Positions 23,723 through 25,248 of a DNA stretch of 25,248 nucleotides are shown here, piece after piece. Below the pieces are notes generated by a model. It was not told where the DNA came from. It did no database searches and saw only the letters and a list, made by a program, of their open reading frames with translations. Numbering within the stretch: position 1 is the first letter of the stretch; the number at the start of each line of letters is the position of its first letter. Source of the stretch: Thalassolituus sp. UBA1087 (GTDB lineage Bacteria; Pseudomonadota; Gammaproteobacteria; Pseudomonadales; Oceanobacteraceae); assembly GCA_002314145.1 (NCBI GenBank), contig DCCG01000008.1, forward strand, positions 1 through 25,248. Reading direction: 5' to 3'. A program made the position numbers and the translations under genes.

Positions 23723-24331
23723 TCAGAGCCTGCCTTTACTGAACTGTTCGCGGGCCGCCTGTTTTTTGCGTTCGCTTTTACGCAGTAACACGTAAAATGC
23801 GCCGCTGCCGCCATGATGGGGCTGAGCAGTATGAAACGCCTGCACCTGCTCCAGTTCTTCCAGCCAGTGCACCAGATAGCTTTTCAGCACCGCCGGATCA
23901 TTCACATTGCGGTCGCCTTTACCGGGCAGTATCAGCACGCAGCGGATATCGTGTGCCATGCAATCCTGCACAAAGCGGTATACCTCCCGGCGCGCATCTT
24001 CCACGGTGCGGCGGTGCAGATCGAGGCGGGCTTCTATGTCGTACTTACCCAGCCGCAGTTTGCGGAACACGCCGTCCTGAATGCCGGGGCGCTTGAATCC
24101 CATTACATCGTGTGGCCCCACGCGTTTAACGTCGCTGGTGCGCAGATGGTTAGGGTCTTTGCGTTCCGTTTCTGTAGTGGCAGCCAGACGCCGGGCATTT
24201 ACCGAAGCTTTATGGATATCGCCGCGGCGCAGGTCCACCTTATCTTTGGCCTGCAGCGGTTGCACACCCTGCATTTCCTGTTGGAACAGGTCGTCTTCGT
24301 CGTGCGGGCCGGAATGCGGAGTCTCTTTCAT
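23723..24331 (-). CDS. smrA: Smr-domain protein, SmrA/YdaL-like
   Basis: A 202-residue Smr-domain protein, close to E. coli SmrA (187). The N-terminal 95 residues are polar, with EDDLFQQEMQGVQPL typical of the family's N-terminal helix. The Smr domain spans about 100-185: LDLH (103-106), ILPGKGD (134-140), VLKSYLVHWLEELEQVQAFHTA (148-169) and HHGGSGAFYVLLRK (172-185). The last two segments fit SmrA rather than SmrB, and a basic tail follows. Smr domains are nucleases related to the C-terminus of MutS2; SmrA has been reported as a DNA nicking enzyme. The usual HGKG motif is PGKG here, with proline for histidine. The open frame extends to 24577, but family sequence begins at MKETPHSG (24331). 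Ribosome-binding site is weak. Divergent from the Spy-like gene. Confidence 0.87.
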   Translation of the reverse strand: MKETPHSGPHDEDDLFQQEMQGVQPLQAKDKVDLRRGDIHKASVNARRLAATTETERKDPNHLRTSDVKRVGPHDVMGFKRPGIQDGVFRKLRLGKYDIEARLDLHRRTVEDARREVYRFVQDCMAHDIRCVLILPGKGDRNVNDPAVLKSYLVHWLEELEQVQAFHTAQPHHGGSGAFYVLLRKSERKKQAAREQFSKGRL

Positions 24332-24494
24332 AAGCTTACTAAAAGGGCATGGTCTGGACAGGCATGATACCGAAAAGGGCCCCTTTGCGTCTCGCGCTGA
24401 ATGAGTGACACTTCTTTGCACAGCCGGACACAACTTTGTTCGCAGAACGATACAATGCCATGGTTGATAAAACAAAGTGAAACCGGGGAATCCT

Positions 24495-25178
24495 ATGAAA
24501 GCAGGTATTGTTTCATGGCTGGCAGCCAGCGCTGCAGTATTGCTGGCCAGCGCCCAGGTATGGGCCTTTGACGGCAAGTATCGGGAAATCGACTGGAACG
24601 AGCAGCTGCAGTTAAGCGACGAGCAGAGCCGGCAGATTCAGAGCATTGAAGAAAAGTATCACGAGCAGATGCACGAGCTTCTGCCGCACGATAAAAAAGC
24701 CGGTAAGCCACGCGATGACACACGCAGTGAAGTACAGGCGCTGATGACCGGTATGCGACAGGAAATGCGCGCCGTACTGACGGACAGTCAGCGCCAGAAA
24801 GCGCATCAGCTGATGCTCGAACAGCACAGCAAAATGCGCATCCGTATGGCACGCCGTCTGGCGCTGGAGCTGGAAATGCCGATCGAGCAGGAGCACGAGC
24901 TGTTGCAGAAAGTGTCGGCCATGGACGACGACTACGACTGGCCGATGGACAAGAAACAGCTGGATGAAGACCGTAAAAAGTTTAAACAGGTGCTGAAGTC
25001 GGTACTGACTGACGAACAGCAGCAGGTGCTGGCGGAACGCCGTAAAGAAGCGCGGGAACGCTGGCAGAGCGCCCGGGAGCGCGGTTTTCCCGACGAAGGT
25101 GATTTCGCTGCAGATAAGCCACGTCACGGCGAGGGCCGGCCACCGATGCCGCGTGATGACCGGCCGGATATGCGCTAG
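24495..25178 (+). CDS. Spy/CpxP-like periplasmic protein with LTxxQ motifs
   Basis: A 227-residue exported protein. Residues 1-24 are a Sec signal peptide ending VWA, cleaved before FDG. The mature part is strongly helical and charged, with repeats of the family motif: LQLSDEQ (38-44), VLTDSQR (94-100) and VLTDEQQ (170-176), each followed by a long amphipathic helix. Spy and CpxP are periplasmic chaperone or stress-sensor proteins of about 160 residues; this one is longer, with what looks like a second LTxxQ module plus a Pro/Asp/Arg-rich tail (about 198-227). GGGGA six bases upstream supports the ATG at 24495 over the in-frame GTG at 24477. No adjacent cpxRA-type genes are present, so control is unknown. 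Confidence 0.82.
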   Translation: MKAGIVSWLAASAAVLLASAQVWAFDGKYREIDWNEQLQLSDEQSRQIQSIEEKYHEQMHELLPHDKKAGKPRDDTRSEVQALMTGMRQEMRAVLTDSQRQKAHQLMLEQHSKMRIRMARRLALELEMPIEQEHELLQKVSAMDDDYDWPMDKKQLDEDRKKFKQVLKSVLTDEQQQVLAERRKEARERWQSARERGFPDEGDFAADKPRHGEGRPPMPRDDRPDMR

Positions 25179-25225
25179 CAGGGTTCATCCTGTTATTGCA
25201 CAGACCAAAAAGCCGGGTATTCCCC

Positions 25226-25248
25226 CACTACTGTCCCACAAATTTTTA
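25226..25248. repeat. Right copy of 23-bp inverted repeat shared with the left window edge
   Basis: Perfect reverse complement of 32-54. Here the unit reads CACTACTGTCCCACAAATTT on the plus strand and runs off the window. It begins 47 bases after the stop of the Spy-like gene, comparable with the left copy, which lies 27 bases beyond the cyaA stop. The bases just inside the unit (CCCC) differ from the left copy, defining a sharp inner boundary. Confidence 0.75.

Noticed and set aside
24332..24577. In-frame upstream extension of smrA.
   Set aside because: It overlaps the divergent Spy-like gene start and carries no family sequence.

Overview
The window looks like a chromosomal segment of a marine-type gammaproteobacterium, most likely of the Oceanospirillales/Pseudomonadales kind. 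This is inferred from a long class I adenylate cyclase, an aspartate-type (Mg-dependent) HemB, the hemB-ppk1 order, a YdbH-type AsmA-like protein and a SmrA-type endonuclease. No rRNA, tRNA, CRISPR array, integrase or transposase gene is visible. Species cannot be named from the sequence alone.

Left block (82-7141, all minus strand): cyaA (cAMP synthesis), speE (spermidine synthase), ppk1 (polyphosphate kinase) and hemB (porphobilinogen synthase). hemB and ppk1 are 38 bases apart and probably co-transcribed; speE has its own promoter candidate. A 614-base regulatory gap follows.

Transport/periplasmic block (7756-11452, plus strand): a TonB-dependent outer-membrane receptor followed after 10 bases by a Tat-exported PLP enzyme of the class V aminotransferase fold, resembling PvdN-type periplasmic enzymes. 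This is a two-gene 'take up and chemically process' unit with unknown ligand. A hairpin separates it from the convergent rpiA-ydbH pair (minus strand, overlapping by one base). rpiA is divergent from ilvA, whose leader contains a textbook intrinsic terminator although no plus-strand gene precedes it. plsC (lysophosphatidate acyltransferase) follows.

Islet (about 17564-20093): a 350-base palindrome-rich upstream region, then two unrecognised genes 6 bases apart, closed by a strong bidirectional terminator. These genes are visibly richer in A+T than their neighbours. The first encodes a protein with a weak alpha/beta-hydrolase-like pattern lacking the usual nucleophile serine and a Gly/Ala-rich hydrophobic C-terminus; the second encodes a soluble, tryptophan-rich protein with a charged tail. 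This pair is the best candidate for an undescribed system (possibly effector/partner or envelope-acting), but its function cannot be assigned.

Right block (20134-25178): on the minus strand, a P3A-type proton-pumping ATPase preceded by a small ribbon-helix-helix regulator, a DJ-1/PfpI protein, and smrA; on the plus strand, a Spy/CpxP-like periplasmic protein. A large two-armed palindrome and a GGTATC/GATACC inverted repeat lie in the regulator's upstream region. Finally, the two window edges carry a perfect 23-bp match in inverted orientation, which suggests that the same dispersed element abuts both ends of this segment.
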